Numbered from the stretch's first letter, positions 16,660 through 25,974 are shown. The stretch is DNA of 36,449 bases from Acetanaerobacterium elongatum (GCF_900103835.1 NZ_FNID01000030.1:1-36449), one strand, 5' to 3'. The notes: generated by a model not told the origin, from the sequence alone. Made by a program: numbers and translations.

Positions 16660-17913
16660 ATGTACAGTAATCTGATGGATACCATCGGCTTTGTAAAAGG
16701 GATTGATAAGGCCGTCGGCGACGCAATGGAGCTGGAGCTTAAGCGCCAAAAGCGGAATATCGAGCTGATTGCTTCGGAAAATATCGTTTCCCCTGCTGTT
16801 ATGGCTGCAATGGGCAGCGTGCATACCAACAAATACGCAGAGGGCTACCCCGGCAAACGCTATTACGGCGGCTGCGAATGTGTGGATATTGTTGAGAACA
16901 TTGCCATTGATCGTGCCAAACAGCTATTTGGTGCAGAGCACGCCAACGTACAGCCCCATTCCGGTGCGCAGGCAAACCTTGCCGTATACTTTGCCCTTTT
17001 AAATCCCGGCGATACCGTGCTGGGTATGAACCTTGCCCACGGCGGGCATCTCACCCATGGCTCACCCGTAAATATGTCGGGTAAATACTATAACTTTGTT
17101 CCTTACGGCGTGGATGATGTTACCCACCGTATTGATTACGATAAGGTAGAAGCTTTGGCAATGGAGCACAAACCAAAGATGATTGTGGCAGGTGCAAGCG
17201 CTTACCCCCGCGTGATTGACTTTGCCCGCCTTTCGGAGATTGCTAAAAAGGTTGGCGCCTACTTTATGGTGGATATGGCGCATATCGCAGGGCTGGTTGC
17301 GGGCGGCGTACACCCCTCGCCTGTGCCCTATGCCGATGTGGTAACCACCACTACACACAAAACCTTGCGCGGCCCTCGCGGAGGCATGATTCTTTGCAGA
17401 GAGGAGCTGGCCAAAGCGATTGATAAGGCTATCTTCCCCGGCACTCAGGGCGGCCCGCTGATGCACATTATCGCGGCCAAGGCAGTATGCTTAGGCGAAG
17501 CGCTTTCTGACGACTTTAAGGTGTATGCCAAGAATGTGGTTGCCAACGCGCAGGCGCTTGCAACGGGCCTTACCAAAAGGGGCATCGACCTTGTTTCGGG
17601 CGGTACCGATAACCACCTGATGCTGGTGGATTTAAGAAGCACAGGCGTTACCGGCAAGGAGCTGGAGAAGCACCTTGACGAGGTTTATATCACCGTAAAC
17701 AAGAACGCCATCCCCAACGACCCTCAGAGCCCCTTTATCACCAGCGGCATCCGCGTGGGAACACCCGCCATTACCACCCGCGGCTTCGGCATACCGGAGA
17801 TGGATCGTATTGCGGAATTCATCCACCTTGCGGCAACCGATTTTGACGCGAAGGCCAATTATATCCGCGAGGGTGTAACCGACCTGTGTGCGAAGTTCCC
17901 GCTTTACGAATAA
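16660..17913 (+). CDS. glyA: Serine hydroxymethyltransferase GlyA
   Basis: Pyridoxal-phosphate enzyme that interconverts serine and glycine while loading a one-carbon unit on tetrahydrofolate. It is 417 residues, the full family length. Visible blocks are [16 protein letters not shown]-like ([14 protein letters not shown]), [28 protein letters not shown], the cofactor Lys in [16 protein letters not shown], and [16 protein letters not shown]. The gene stands alone between its own promoter and terminator. Confidence 0.98.
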   Translation: MYSNLMDTIGFVKGIDKAVGDAMELELKRQKRNIELIASENIVSPAVMAAMGSVHTNKYAEGYPGKRYYGGCECVDIVENIAIDRAKQLFGAEHANVQPHSGAQANLAVYFALLNPGDTVLGMNLAHGGHLTHGSPVNMSGKYYNFVPYGVDDVTHRIDYDKVEALAMEHKPKMIVAGASAYPRVIDFARLSEIAKKVGAYFMVDMAHIAGLVAGGVHPSPVPYADVVTTTTHKTLRGPRGGMILCREELAKAIDKAIFPGTQGGPLMHIIAAKAVCLGEALSDDFKVYAKNVVANAQALATGLTKRGIDLVSGGTDNHLMLVDLRSTGVTGKELEKHLDEVYITVNKNAIPNDPQSPFITSGIRVGTPAITTRGFGIPEMDRIAEFIHLAATDFDAKANYIREGVTDLCAKFPLYE

Positions 17914-17936
17914 TCAAAGGCTTTATACGCTGGTCT

Positions 17937-17970
17937 GCCCCAAACGGATAATCCGTTTGGGGCTTCTTTA
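17937..17970 (+). terminator. Terminator of glyA
   Basis: A perfect 12-bp stem (GCCCCAAACGGA at 17937-17948 with 17952-17963) with a 3-nt loop is followed by TTCTTTA, 23 bp after the stop. Confidence 0.85.
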
Positions 17971-18052
17971 TTCCTTGATTACGGACTTTACCAAAACTCA
18001 CAGCCTATAAGTACTGTCAGGTCATTACATCTTTGCTGTAACGCTTAGGGTA

Positions 18053-18101
18053 TTGACCAACCGGTCAATGTGTGCTATTATGATATTGACCGATAGGTCA
18101 A
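18053..18101 (+). promoter_or_regulatory. Promoter with two TetR-type operators
   Basis: TTGACC (18053) and TATTAT (18076-18081) are 17 bp apart, with TGC making an extended -10. Two inverted repeats of the form TTGACC-N4-GGTCAA lie at 18053-18068 and 18086-18101. The first covers the -35 box and the second covers the start point; their centres are 33 bp apart, about three helical turns. This layout fits repression of the ABC-TetR operon by its own TetR protein. Confidence 0.85.
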
Positions 18102-18121
18102 TTCATGTTGGGGGTGTTAAT

Positions 18122-19003
18122 GTGAATGCCATCACACTGCATGAGCTTACAAAAAACTATGGCAGTGCCCGCGGTATTAAGAATGTGAATCTTGAGATTC
18201 AAAAGGGCGAATTCTTTGGCTTTATCGGCCCCAACGGGGCGGGTAAATCTACTACTATCAAGCTGTTGTTTAACTTTATCTTTCCCTCGGGCGGCAGCGT
18301 TGAGGTACTTGGGATGGACAGTATTAAGGATACCGCAAAAATAAAGCAGATAACCGGCTATGTACCCGGCGAGGTGCGGTACTACGCCGATATGAAGGCG
18401 GATGAGCTCTTTAAAACCACAATGGCTTTTCACAAAAAAACGGATGTGGAAGAATTAAACCGCCTGTGCACACTGTTTGAGATAGAGCAAAACAAGCGGC
18501 TGGGTGAGCTTTCACTCGGTAACCGAAAAAAGGTTGCAATCGTAAGCGCGCTTTGCTTTGAACCGGAGCTTATTGTGTTGGATGAGCCGACCAGCGGGCT
18601 TGACCCACTGATGCAGCGAACACTGTTTGAGGTGCTGAAAGAAAGCTGTAGCCGCGGTACCACGGTGTTTCTTTCGAGCCACAACCTGACTGAGGTGCAG
18701 GAGCACTGTTCCAAGGCTGCCTTTATTAAGGAGGGCGAGATTATTGGCATTGAGGACTTTACCCTGCAGCAACAGCCTGAAAAGCTCGTTGCCCTTTTTA
18801 ACGCTCAGAGCATAGAGCCGATGCTGAACTCGGAGGCAACAGTACTTTCGGAGGAAAATGGAAAGGTTCTTGTGCTGTACAAGGGCGACCCCGCACGGCT
18901 GGCGCAGGTCATCAGCGAGTGCCACGCGTTGGATTTCACCGTTGAGAAGCCCAGCCTTGAAACGCGGTTTTTATCCTACTATAAAGGAGGCACCGAACGA
19001 TGA
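18122..19003 (+). CDS. ABC transporter ATP-binding protein (exporter type)
   Basis: 293 residues. Walker A is GPNGAGKST, the signature is the variant LSLGNRKK, Walker B is LIVLDEPTSGLDP, and the switch His is in FLSSHNLTE. A C-terminal extension of about 70 residues resembles that of DrrA/Ccm-type drug or ABC-2 exporters. It powers the permease encoded next. The frame opens at 18053 inside the operator, but GTG at 18122, after GGGGGTG, is the sensible start. It overlaps the permease gene by 4 bp. Confidence 0.93.
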   Translation: MNAITLHELTKNYGSARGIKNVNLEIQKGEFFGFIGPNGAGKSTTIKLLFNFIFPSGGSVEVLGMDSIKDTAKIKQITGYVPGEVRYYADMKADELFKTTMAFHKKTDVEELNRLCTLFEIEQNKRLGELSLGNRKKVAIVSALCFEPELIVLDEPTSGLDPLMQRTLFEVLKESCSRGTTVFLSSHNLTEVQEHCSKAAFIKEGEIIGIEDFTLQQQPEKLVALFNAQSIEPMLNSEATVLSEENGKVLVLYKGDPARLAQVISECHALDFTVEKPSLETRFLSYYKGGTER

Positions 19004-19827
19004 ACGTATTCAAGCTGGAATTCAAGGCAAACTTCAAGGGCTTATTACTGTGGCTTGGTATTCTCTCGCTGGTATTGGTACTGTTCATGTCACTCTTCCC
19101 TACAATGGGTTCAGACGCGATGAAAGATCTAATACAAACCAAGCTGGACGCGTTGCCCAATGATTTGAAAGAAGCGGTTGGCCTTACGGATGTACCCGAT
19201 TTCACAAAGATTCTGGATTATTACTCCTATATCTTTCAGTATATTGCCGTTGCGGGCGGCATCTTTGCGGCACTCCTGGGTGCACAGGCTCTGGTAAAGG
19301 AAGAAAGTGACGGTACGATAGAATATCTGTACGCGCAACCGGTAACCAGAACGCGGATTATCACCGAAAAACTGCTGGCTGCGGCAGCGATATATCTGTC
19401 ACTGAATATCGGAATCAGCATCGTTTCGGGCATTCTGTTTGTTGTGCTTAAACCTCAAGGCACTGAACTGGTTACGGTGATGGCCGATTTTAAGCAGCTG
19501 CTGGCAGGAACAATGGTTGGTGGGTTTGTATTTCTGTGCCTTGGTCTGCTTATATCGGTGGTGCTCAAAAGCAGCCGTCAGGCAACCGGAGCCGCTGTGG
19601 GGTTAGTGTTTATTACCTATATTTTAGGTATCTTCTCTAAATCATTTGCCGAATACGCCGGGTGGGTGAAGAACCTTGTTTACCTTTCGCCGCTTGATTA
19701 TGCAATGCCTTTTGAAGTGCTTCACCACGGCTTTTACACCGGCAGAATGCTTACCGGCTTCATCATAATGGCAGCCTCGGTAACGCTTGCTTTCTGCCTG
19801 TACCGTAGAAAGGATTTAAAGACCTGA
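19000..19827 (+). CDS. ABC-2 type exporter permease
   Basis: 275 residues with about six membrane helices, the first at residues 13-35. ABC-2 features are the QALVKEESDGTIEYLYAQPV segment after the second helix and the closing helices ending in LYRRKDLKT. It forms the channel with the ATPase. The cargo is unknown; regulation by an adjacent TetR favours export of a toxic compound or lipid. Its stop codon overlaps the TetR start (TGATG). Confidence 0.92.
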   Translation: MNVFKLEFKANFKGLLLWLGILSLVLVLFMSLFPTMGSDAMKDLIQTKLDALPNDLKEAVGLTDVPDFTKILDYYSYIFQYIAVAGGIFAALLGAQALVKEESDGTIEYLYAQPVTRTRIITEKLLAAAAIYLSLNIGISIVSGILFVVLKPQGTELVTVMADFKQLLAGTMVGGFVFLCLGLLISVVLKSSRQATGAAVGLVFITYILGIFSKSFAEYAGWVKNLVYLSPLDYAMPFEVLHHGFYTGRMLTGFIIMAASVTLAFCLYRRKDLKT

Positions 19828-20426
19828 TGGATAACAGCAAAAAGCAGGAGCTTCTTAACGCCTGCTTTGCCGAATTCGCGCAGTATGGCTACGACAAGGC
19901 AAACACAAACCGCATCTGCGAGACGGCAGGGGTTTCTAAGGGGCTGCTGTTTCACTACTTCGGTTCAAAAAAGAACCTATATATTCTGTGCGTGGAGCAG
20001 TGCATATCCGACGTACTGAAGCTTTTTGACGGTTTTTCTACAGATGGCATGAGCTTTGGTGAGGCTATCTCGGCTTACGGCAGCCGTAAGCTACGTTTTT
20101 TTGAAGAGCACCCCTTGCACTATCACCTGATGATTGGCGCTTTTATGAATACGCCCGACGACGTAAAGGCGGAGTTTTCGGTACGGTATGCCGAGCTTAC
20201 GGCAATGTCTGCCGAAATTATCACCTCGCTTATACAAAAGCTTAACCTTAAGCCGCAGGTCTCCAAGCAGGCCGCCATGCAGCTGGTTTCGGCGGTAATC
20301 GGGGTATTGGAGCAGAAGTACATGCCCATTATCCTATCCCGCCCCATGACTGATGAATTATATGAGCAGATGAAAAACGAATACCTTGAGCTAATGGGTT
20401 TTTTGTTAAACGGCATAGCAGATTAA
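19827..20426 (+). CDS. TetR-family repressor of the ABC exporter
   Basis: 199 residues. The N-terminal helix-turn-helix is seen as TNRICETAGVSKGLLFHYFGSKKNLY; split for clarity, TNRICETAGVSKG then LLFHYFGSKKNLY. A helical ligand domain follows. It is the last gene of the three-gene operon and probably binds the two TTGACC-N4-GGTCAA sites in its promoter. Loss of repression on ligand binding would switch on the exporter. Confidence 0.93.
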   Translation: MDNSKKQELLNACFAEFAQYGYDKANTNRICETAGVSKGLLFHYFGSKKNLYILCVEQCISDVLKLFDGFSTDGMSFGEAISAYGSRKLRFFEEHPLHYHLMIGAFMNTPDDVKAEFSVRYAELTAMSAEIITSLIQKLNLKPQVSKQAAMQLVSAVIGVLEQKYMPIILSRPMTDELYEQMKNEYLELMGFLLNGIAD

Positions 20427-20473
20427 GAATTACCGCACAGGGCCGGATGCTTGTGCCCTGTGCGGTAATTCTT
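20425..20473 (+). terminator. Long hairpin after the TetR gene
   Basis: A perfect 19-bp stem (AAGAATTACCGCACAGGGC at 20425-20443 with 20455-20473) starts at the TetR stop codon. Only GTTGT follows on the plus strand, so termination rests on stem strength. It directly abuts the rarA promoter. Confidence 0.7.
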
Positions 20474-20474
20474 G

Positions 20475-20503
20475 TTGTACAAAAAGAACATATGTGCTAA
20501 AAT
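20475..20503 (+). promoter_or_regulatory. Promoter of rarA
   Basis: TTGTAC (20475-20480) and TAAAAT (20498-20503) are 17 bp apart, with TGC before the -10 box. It begins two bases after the preceding hairpin. Confidence 0.65.
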
Positions 20504-20540
20504 AGGGATAACAACTTACCATATGTATGGAGGACTGCAC

Positions 20541-21824
20541 ATGCCGGCACCGCTTGCGGATAAAATACGCCCTGAAACCATCGACGATGTAGTGGGGCAA
20601 CAACGCCTTCTCGGTAAGGGTAAGGTTCTGCGGCGCATTATCGAAACCCGAGAGATTCCAAACCTGATCTTCTACGGGCCGTCCGGCGTGGGCAAAACCA
20701 CGGTTGCGCGTATTATCGCGCAGGCTGCCGGCAAGCGTCTGCACAAGCTAAACGGCACCAACGCCTCGGTTTCGGATATAAAGGATATCGTGAGCGAACT
20801 GGATACCATTGCAGGTGCAGGCGGTGTGTTGCTGTATCTGGATGAGATTCAGTACCTGAACAAAAAGCAGCAGCAGTCGCTGTTGGAATACATTGAAAAC
20901 GGGCGTATCACGCTGATAGCCTCCACAACCGAAAACCCTTATTTTTATATTTACAGCGCTATTCTAAGCCGCTGCACCGTTATGGAGTTTAAGCCCGTGC
21001 AAGCCTCCGATGTGCAACAGGCAGTCCACCGTGCGTTCGGGATTATCGGCAAAGAGCGCAACGAGGACTACACCCTTGAAAAAGGGGTACCCGAAGCCAT
21101 TGCGGGTACCTGCGGCGGGGATGTGCGCAAGGCCATCAACGCAGTAGAACTTTTAGCCCTTGCCGCGCCATTACAGGATGGCAAGCGAATCGTGACACTA
21201 AGCGACGTAAGTGAGATTACCGGCAAGAGCGCGATGCGGTATGACCGTGACGGTGACGCGCATTATGATATCTTATCGGCCTTTCAGAAATCCATCCGCG
21301 GCTCGGATGAAAACGCGGCGCTGCACTATCTGGCAAGGCTGCTGGAGGCGGGCGACCTGATCTCCCCCTGCCGCAGGCTGCTGGTAACGGCGTGTGAGGA
21401 TATCGGGCTTGCCTACCCGCAAGCGATTACCATTGTAAAGGCGTGTGTGGACAGTGCCAATCAGCTTGGCTTACCGGAGGCGCGCATTCCGCTGGCACAG
21501 GCGGTGATTTTGCTGTGCACCGCACCCAAATCCAACTCTGTCATCTGTGCCATCGACGCCGCCACCGAGGCGATTAAGACCACCGATGTGGGCGATATCC
21601 CCCTGCACCTGAAGGATACCCATTACAGCGGTGCAGGCAAGCTTGGGCGCGGGCTGACCTATAAATACCCGCATATCTATAAAAATGATTACACCGCGCA
21701 GCAATATCTGCCGGACAATATAAAGGATGCGCGTTACTATACCTTTGGTGAGAACAAAACCGAACAGGCCGCGAAAACCTATCGTGAAAAGCTGTTGAGT
21801 GAAGACAAGGGGGAGCTGAAATAA
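20541..21824 (+). CDS. rarA: Replication-associated recombination ATPase RarA (MgsA)
   Basis: 427 residues. AAA+ clamp-loader-like ATPase acting at stalled replication forks. Visible are PLADKIRPETIDDVVGQ near the start, Walker A GPSGVGKTT, Walker B LLYLDEIQYLN, sensor STTENPYF, and the C-terminal tetramerisation part with KSIRGSDENAALHYLARLLEAGD (as KSIRGSDENAALHYL and ARLLEAGD) and the late block LPDNIKDARYYTFG. The start at 20541 has GGAGG seven bases upstream. It overlaps the next gene by one base. Confidence 0.95.
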   Translation: MPAPLADKIRPETIDDVVGQQRLLGKGKVLRRIIETREIPNLIFYGPSGVGKTTVARIIAQAAGKRLHKLNGTNASVSDIKDIVSELDTIAGAGGVLLYLDEIQYLNKKQQQSLLEYIENGRITLIASTTENPYFYIYSAILSRCTVMEFKPVQASDVQQAVHRAFGIIGKERNEDYTLEKGVPEAIAGTCGGDVRKAINAVELLALAAPLQDGKRIVTLSDVSEITGKSAMRYDRDGDAHYDILSAFQKSIRGSDENAALHYLARLLEAGDLISPCRRLLVTACEDIGLAYPQAITIVKACVDSANQLGLPEARIPLAQAVILLCTAPKSNSVICAIDAATEAIKTTDVGDIPLHLKDTHYSGAGKLGRGLTYKYPHIYKNDYTAQQYLPDNIKDARYYTFGENKTEQAAKTYREKLLSEDKGELK

Positions 21825-22729
21825 TGAACACTCCACTGATAGTCATTTCAATCATCGGTGGGGTAGTTCTTATATTGTGGGCCGCAACTGCGCTGATCTT
21901 CCATTTTATCTTTGCCATGAAGAAGCAGACAGAGGCAGAATCGGCTAACATTCTCAAGCAGAAGAATATTCCGTCAACCGATGAGCTGCCGCTTGAAAAA
22001 CTGACTGTGCAAAGTGAGAATGGCCTAAGACTATCAGGATATTATGTAAACCAATACCCTGAATCAAAACGCGTGGTGATTGTCGTGCACGGCTACCGTG
22101 CAAACCATATGATGGCGCTGCAGTATGCGCCGATATTTATACAGAACGGTTATAACGTACTGGTGTATGACCAGCGCGCCCATGGTAAAAGCGAGGGCCG
22201 TTTTCCTACTTACGGATTGTATGAAAGCCGTGATCTGCACCGATGGGTGCAGCTGTTGCAGGAGCGGTTGGGAAACGATTGTGAAATTGGCCTGATGGGG
22301 CACTCGTTAGGGGGCGCAACGGCGCTTTGTTACCCAAGCCTTAACCAGAATATCCGCTTTATTGTGGCTGATTGCACCTTTGCTACGCTTCGCACATTTA
22401 TATCCGGCAGGCTTCAGCGCTACCATGTACCGGTTAAACTCTTCTACCCGCTTGTCCGCCGCATGGTGAGGAGGCGCTGCGGCTTTGTGTTGGACGCAGT
22501 AAACCCGATTGAAACAGCACTCAACGAAGGTAGGAGTATTCCGGTGCTGTTTATCCACTCAAAAGGAGATCATATTATCGACTGCTGCGGCGCTGAGGAG
22601 ATGTTTCAAAAGCGGGGCAACCCGCATGACCGGCTGTATATTCACAAATATGCCGCACACCCCGATGTTTATGCTGCTGATCCCGATGCGTATATGCGGG
22701 CGGTGGACGAATTTCTAAATAACATATAA
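21824..22729 (+). CDS. Membrane-anchored alpha/beta hydrolase
   Basis: 301 residues. An N-terminal membrane helix (about 5-31) anchors a serine hydrolase domain: VVHGYRANH (oxyanion region), YDQRAHGKSEG, the nucleophile in GLMGHSLGGATAL, an acid in IHSKGDHI, and a His in AAHPDVY. Substrate unknown; relatives cleave esters or peptides. Translation is coupled to rarA through TAATG, though a functional link is not evident. Confidence 0.92.
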   Translation: MNTPLIVISIIGGVVLILWAATALIFHFIFAMKKQTEAESANILKQKNIPSTDELPLEKLTVQSENGLRLSGYYVNQYPESKRVVIVVHGYRANHMMALQYAPIFIQNGYNVLVYDQRAHGKSEGRFPTYGLYESRDLHRWVQLLQERLGNDCEIGLMGHSLGGATALCYPSLNQNIRFIVADCTFATLRTFISGRLQRYHVPVKLFYPLVRRMVRRRCGFVLDAVNPIETALNEGRSIPVLFIHSKGDHIIDCCGAEEMFQKRGNPHDRLYIHKYAAHPDVYAADPDAYMRAVDEFLNNI

Positions 22730-22757
22730 ACCCGCTCCCTATTGGGGGCGGGTTTTG
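22728..22757 (+). terminator. Terminator of rarA-hydrolase
   Basis: AAACCCGCTCCC pairs with GGGGGCGGGTTT (12 bp, one G-T pair) around a 4-nt loop, followed by TG after four T. It overlaps the hydrolase stop codon and lies between convergent genes. Confidence 0.85.
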
Positions 22758-22759
22758 TA

Positions 22760-23644
22760 CTATGATTGAGTTAATGCTGAAAGTTCGGGATATTTCGCCA
22801 GCATTTCATCATTAAGCGCGGTAAGCTTGGTATGATAAGCGCTATAGGAATCGCTGAGTATCATCAGATTGGGGAAAAAAACATCATAATACCCGCTGCT
22901 CTGCATAAACTGCTTTAGGATATTCTGCATTCTGCAAACAGGCCCGGACAGATAGTCTTCGGAGGTTCGGTATTCAAGGTACTGCTTGATAAAATCTTGT
23001 TTATCCTTCATGAATCCGTCAAAATTCTCAAAGGCATTCATCATGGCGTTATCCATTGACTGAGCAGACTCCGGCGAGCCTTGAAGCATATTCTCCAACA
23101 TACCTTTCAAATCTTCCGGGAACTCCAGTTTGGGTGCTGTATCCAAAAAATCAAGTATCCTTTGGTAGGCCTCGGCCTTTTCCTCACTATCGATACCGAA
23201 ATTCAGGTAACGTCCGAAATGTACGCTTAAAAACAGGCCGTAATCACCCGGGAATGCCAACCGCAGTTTTTCGAGAATCTGTTCAGGCTCCCCCAGTCTG
23301 CCACTGATTAAACCGGAGCAGGCTTCCAGCTCACATCCGTTTTGAAGCAGGATATCAAGGCAATCCCGCCTGTCGCGCGCCTGCTCTATCAACTTTAATT
23401 GGCTTTCCTTCAGTGCATTTACAATAGTGTTTTTATCGCCATTTGAAAGGAAAGAGCGGATATCGGCTACACTCATGCCCAATCTGCGTAAAAGGGTAAT
23501 CTTATCTACCGTAGCTGCATCCTCATCGGAAAAGCGTCGGTAGCCGTTTTCAGTCAGTTGGGGACAGAGTAGCCCCTCGCCGATATAATACTCCACGGCT
23601 TTTTTGGTAACATGGCATCTGGTACATAACTCATGAATCTGCAT
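22760..23644 (-). CDS. MerR-family transcription regulator
   Basis: 294 residues. The N-terminal winged helix is MerR-like (MQIHELCTRCHVTKKAVEYY, then ENGYRRFSDEDAATVDKI and LRRLGMSVADIRSFL), followed by a coiled dimer helix and a large C-terminal effector domain of about 190 residues that I do not recognise. MerR proteins usually activate promoters with over-long spacers, and its own promoter has exactly that feature. GAGGTGAT precedes the start. The small membrane protein gene lies divergently 87 bp away and is a possible target. Confidence 0.9.
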   Translation of the reverse strand: MQIHELCTRCHVTKKAVEYYIGEGLLCPQLTENGYRRFSDEDAATVDKITLLRRLGMSVADIRSFLSNGDKNTIVNALKESQLKLIEQARDRRDCLDILLQNGCELEACSGLISGRLGEPEQILEKLRLAFPGDYGLFLSVHFGRYLNFGIDSEEKAEAYQRILDFLDTAPKLEFPEDLKGMLENMLQGSPESAQSMDNAMMNAFENFDGFMKDKQDFIKQYLEYRTSEDYLSGPVCRMQNILKQFMQSSGYYDVFFPNLMILSDSYSAYHTKLTALNDEMLAKYPELSALTQS

Positions 23645-23663
23645 TATCTATCACCTCGACACC

Positions 23664-23694
23664 ATGATAAACCGTTCCCCAAGGGCACAGTCAA
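23664..23694 (-). promoter_or_regulatory. MerR-type promoter with 19-bp spacer
   Basis: On the minus strand TTGACT (23689-23694) and TATCAT (23664-23669) are 19 bp apart. The spacer holds the dyad CCCTTGGGG. A 19-bp spacer with a central dyad is the hallmark of MerR-activated promoters, so the regulator gene is probably autoregulated. Confidence 0.8.
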
Positions 23695-23731
23695 GTATTA
23701 TTATCAATACCATTTGAAAGGAATGAATGGA

Positions 23732-24046
23732 ATGAAGATTACCCTGCTGCCTAAATCCAAGCTTGGCATCTGCGCGGCGTCGCTGCTACTGTTATTCTTT
23801 TTGTTACTGGGAGCAAGTATCTTAATCTCAGATTGGCAGGGGTATGTAGCAAGCCAGACGATCTTTGACAACCTGCCCATTGCTATTCCTATGGTCTTCG
23901 CTATTGCCTGTGCGTTAGCTTCTTTTATCACTGGGCTGATTGCGGTTTTAAAAAGTAAGGAACGGTCTGTGTTGATATTTATAACAACCATTGTCGGTTT
24001 GTTCTTTACACTGTTATTTCTGGGGGAGATCCTTTTTCCCCATTAA
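23732..24046 (+). CDS. Small membrane protein, unknown
   Basis: 104 residues with three membrane helices (about 10-30, 45-66 and 78-98) and no charged domain. The start MKITLLPKSK is chosen because GAAAGGA lies 10 nt before; the frame runs further upstream through the MerR promoter region. It faces the MerR gene and overlaps the end of the convergent hydrolase gene by 33 bp. No family recognised. Confidence 0.7.
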   Translation: MKITLLPKSKLGICAASLLLLFFLLLGASILISDWQGYVASQTIFDNLPIAIPMVFAIACALASFITGLIAVLKSKERSVLIFITTIVGLFFTLLFLGEILFPH

Positions 24047-24679
24047 GGATTGCGGCAGTTCTGAATAACCGAACGGCATACCATGACCGGGATATACCAC
24101 CGCAGGATGTAGCTTTCTAAGCCTGCCGACGCTCTGTTCTAGGGTTGGGTAATCCTCCGCAATGTGGGCTATTGACGGCGAAGACATATTCATAAAGATA
24201 TCCCCCGCAATGAACTTCCCATCATCAAACAGCAGCGCCATTGAGCCTTGGGTATGCCCCGGCAGCGACAACACGTCTGCATACAAGCCATAACGGGAAA
24301 GGTCTGCCCCCTCCTCCAACAGTATATCCGGCATAATGTTGTTTTTGGTGTTCAGGCTGGTTCTTGACAGCAGTTTTAGCATCCGCCCGATAGAACCGCG
24401 TCCCTCCATAGGGCGGGTTGCGTTCACATCCGCCTCCGCCATGGCAATGGGGATGTCGTATCGCTCCTTCAGGCGGTTAGCACATCCTGCATGATCCATG
24501 TGCCCGTGGGTTAGAAAGATGAGTGAGATATCCTCGGGCGAAAAGCCGAGCTTGTTAATCTGGCGGATAATCCGCTTAAAATCCCCCTTGTTTCCGGTAT
24601 CCACCAGAACCAGCGTATCACTTTCGACAATCAGATAGCAACTTACATAGCCGCATTTTATGGTACATATCTTTGCCAT
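24014..24679 (-). CDS. MBL-fold metal-dependent hydrolase
   Basis: 221 residues of the metallo-beta-lactamase fold. The metal motif is LTHGHMDHAG, followed by LSLPGHTQGSMAL, GKFIAGDIF and the late VYPGHGMPFG. It is likely a glyoxalase II-like or lactonase-like hydrolase; the substrate is unknown. The start ATG has AGGGGAGG 6-13 bases upstream. Its last 33 bp overlap the end of the membrane-protein gene tail to tail. Confidence 0.93.
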   Translation of the reverse strand: MAKICTIKCGYVSCYLIVESDTLVLVDTGNKGDFKRIIRQINKLGFSPEDISLIFLTHGHMDHAGCANRLKERYDIPIAMAEADVNATRPMEGRGSIGRMLKLLSRTSLNTKNNIMPDILLEEGADLSRYGLYADVLSLPGHTQGSMALLFDDGKFIAGDIFMNMSSPSIAHIAEDYPTLEQSVGRLRKLHPAVVYPGHGMPFGYSELPQSLMGKKDLPQK

Positions 24680-24741
24680 CGGTTACCTCCCCTTCAATAT
24701 CGGCAGGATAATTTTATATTCATCAAAAGATATAACAGCCA

Positions 24742-25830
24742 TTAAATAGCGTACAGGTTGGTATCCCATGCCGGGATATAGGGGTGATGCCTGAAATACA
24801 GGCGATACTGCGGGTTGAGCTTGTGCACCAAAAGGGGTAGATCAAACAGATCCTCGTTGCGGTGGTAGGCAGAGACAATCAGCCTTGGTGCGTATAGACG
24901 AATGGTTTCTGCACAGCCAAGCAGCGCATTGTGTTCTGCGCCCTCCACGTCAAATTTGATGAGGGTAGCCTTTGCGCCATTAAGGACATTATCCACCGAA
25001 TTTACCGTAACAGGAATAGTCTTTGGAGCTTGAGCATTCTGAGAGAGCGCAGAATTTCGCCCTGCCCTGCCCTGAAAATACAGCGTCGTCTCTTCACAGT
25101 GTGCACCGATATTGAGCGCTTGTATACGTTGATAATCCTCCCGAACAAGTGTTTCGGAAAGCTTGGTGACCAGTTTCTTATGATTTTTAACATCCGGTTC
25201 AAACGCAGTAATGTTCTCAAACTGCCCTGCGGTATAGCTTAACAATTCACGGATGGTATCGCCGTCGTAGGCACCTAAATCCACATAGCGCTCATCCTGC
25301 CGAGGCTGTATGATTTGGCGGTAGGCTTCATCCTTTTGGGTGGTACAGTTCTTAATATACGAAAGCTCGCCGCTTATTTTATAATTAAGCACATCGTTAA
25401 ATACCTTTCTTGATTGCTCATCAGCCAACAAGTTATACACCGTTTCGAACTCCTGCTTATGCGCATAGGCGTATTCGGGGGTAAAAAGGCCCTCCCCCGC
25501 TACCGGTACGTCGGGCACATACAGCTCGTAGCGCTCGCTTAGCTCGTAAAGCCGGTTCATCATTGGTTCGTCATGAACCGCAAAGGCTACCAGAATTATA
25601 AAATTGCCGTAAAGGTCCTCAATTTCGGAAAGTCGTTTCACACGATAGCCTTCAAAGCTGTGACCGCGAACAAAGCTGTCACTTGCGAAGATGTCGGCTA
25701 CTTTTACCCCATACCGGCTGCAGACACGCAGTATTTTAACGGCACCGTCGCCCATGCCGTACAGTACGATGGGCTTATCGGCTTGTACCAGTCTCTGCCA
25801 GACGGATTGAGTTTCAGTGATGAATTGCAT
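24742..25830 (-). CDS. FkbM-family methyltransferase with N-terminal nucleotide-binding-like domain
   Basis: 362 residues. Residues 1-110 look like a small Rossmann-type domain (VLYGMGDGAVKILRVCSRYG, FIILVAFAV) seen at the front of several sugar-modifying enzymes. Residues about 165-350 are an FkbM SAM-dependent methyltransferase: VDLGAYDGDTIREL (motif I), ITAFEPDVKNHKKL, and IKFDVEGAEHNALLG. FkbM enzymes methylate sugar or antibiotic hydroxyls, often on surface glycans or flagellin. GAGAGG lies 12 nt before the ATG. Confidence 0.92.
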   Translation of the reverse strand: MQFITETQSVWQRLVQADKPIVLYGMGDGAVKILRVCSRYGVKVADIFASDSFVRGHSFEGYRVKRLSEIEDLYGNFIILVAFAVHDEPMMNRLYELSERYELYVPDVPVAGEGLFTPEYAYAHKQEFETVYNLLADEQSRKVFNDVLNYKISGELSYIKNCTTQKDEAYRQIIQPRQDERYVDLGAYDGDTIRELLSYTAGQFENITAFEPDVKNHKKLVTKLSETLVREDYQRIQALNIGAHCEETTLYFQGRAGRNSALSQNAQAPKTIPVTVNSVDNVLNGAKATLIKFDVEGAEHNALLGCAETIRLYAPRLIVSAYHRNEDLFDLPLLVHKLNPQYRLYFRHHPYIPAWDTNLYAI

Positions 25831-25905
25831 TGATTTTTATACCTCTCAGGAATTCCTTTTTAAACGAAAAAGCCTATTAACACAGGGGATAATATGATTT
25901 ACCCA

Positions 25906-25934
25906 ATTATACAATGTGCGTTGTGTAAAAACAA
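25906..25934 (-). promoter_or_regulatory. Promoter of the FkbM gene
   Basis: Minus-strand TTGTTT (25929-25934) and TATAAT (25906-25911) are 17 bp apart, with TG directly before the -10 box. The leader is about 70 nt. Confidence 0.6.
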
Positions 25935-25974
25935 GGACAAAGCGAAAAAATGCGCTTGAAATTAGAAAAAGGTG

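Noticed and set aside
23633-23731. Upstream extension of the small membrane protein to 23633
   Set aside because: It would cover the MerR promoter and overlap the MerR start; GAAAGGA favours 23732.
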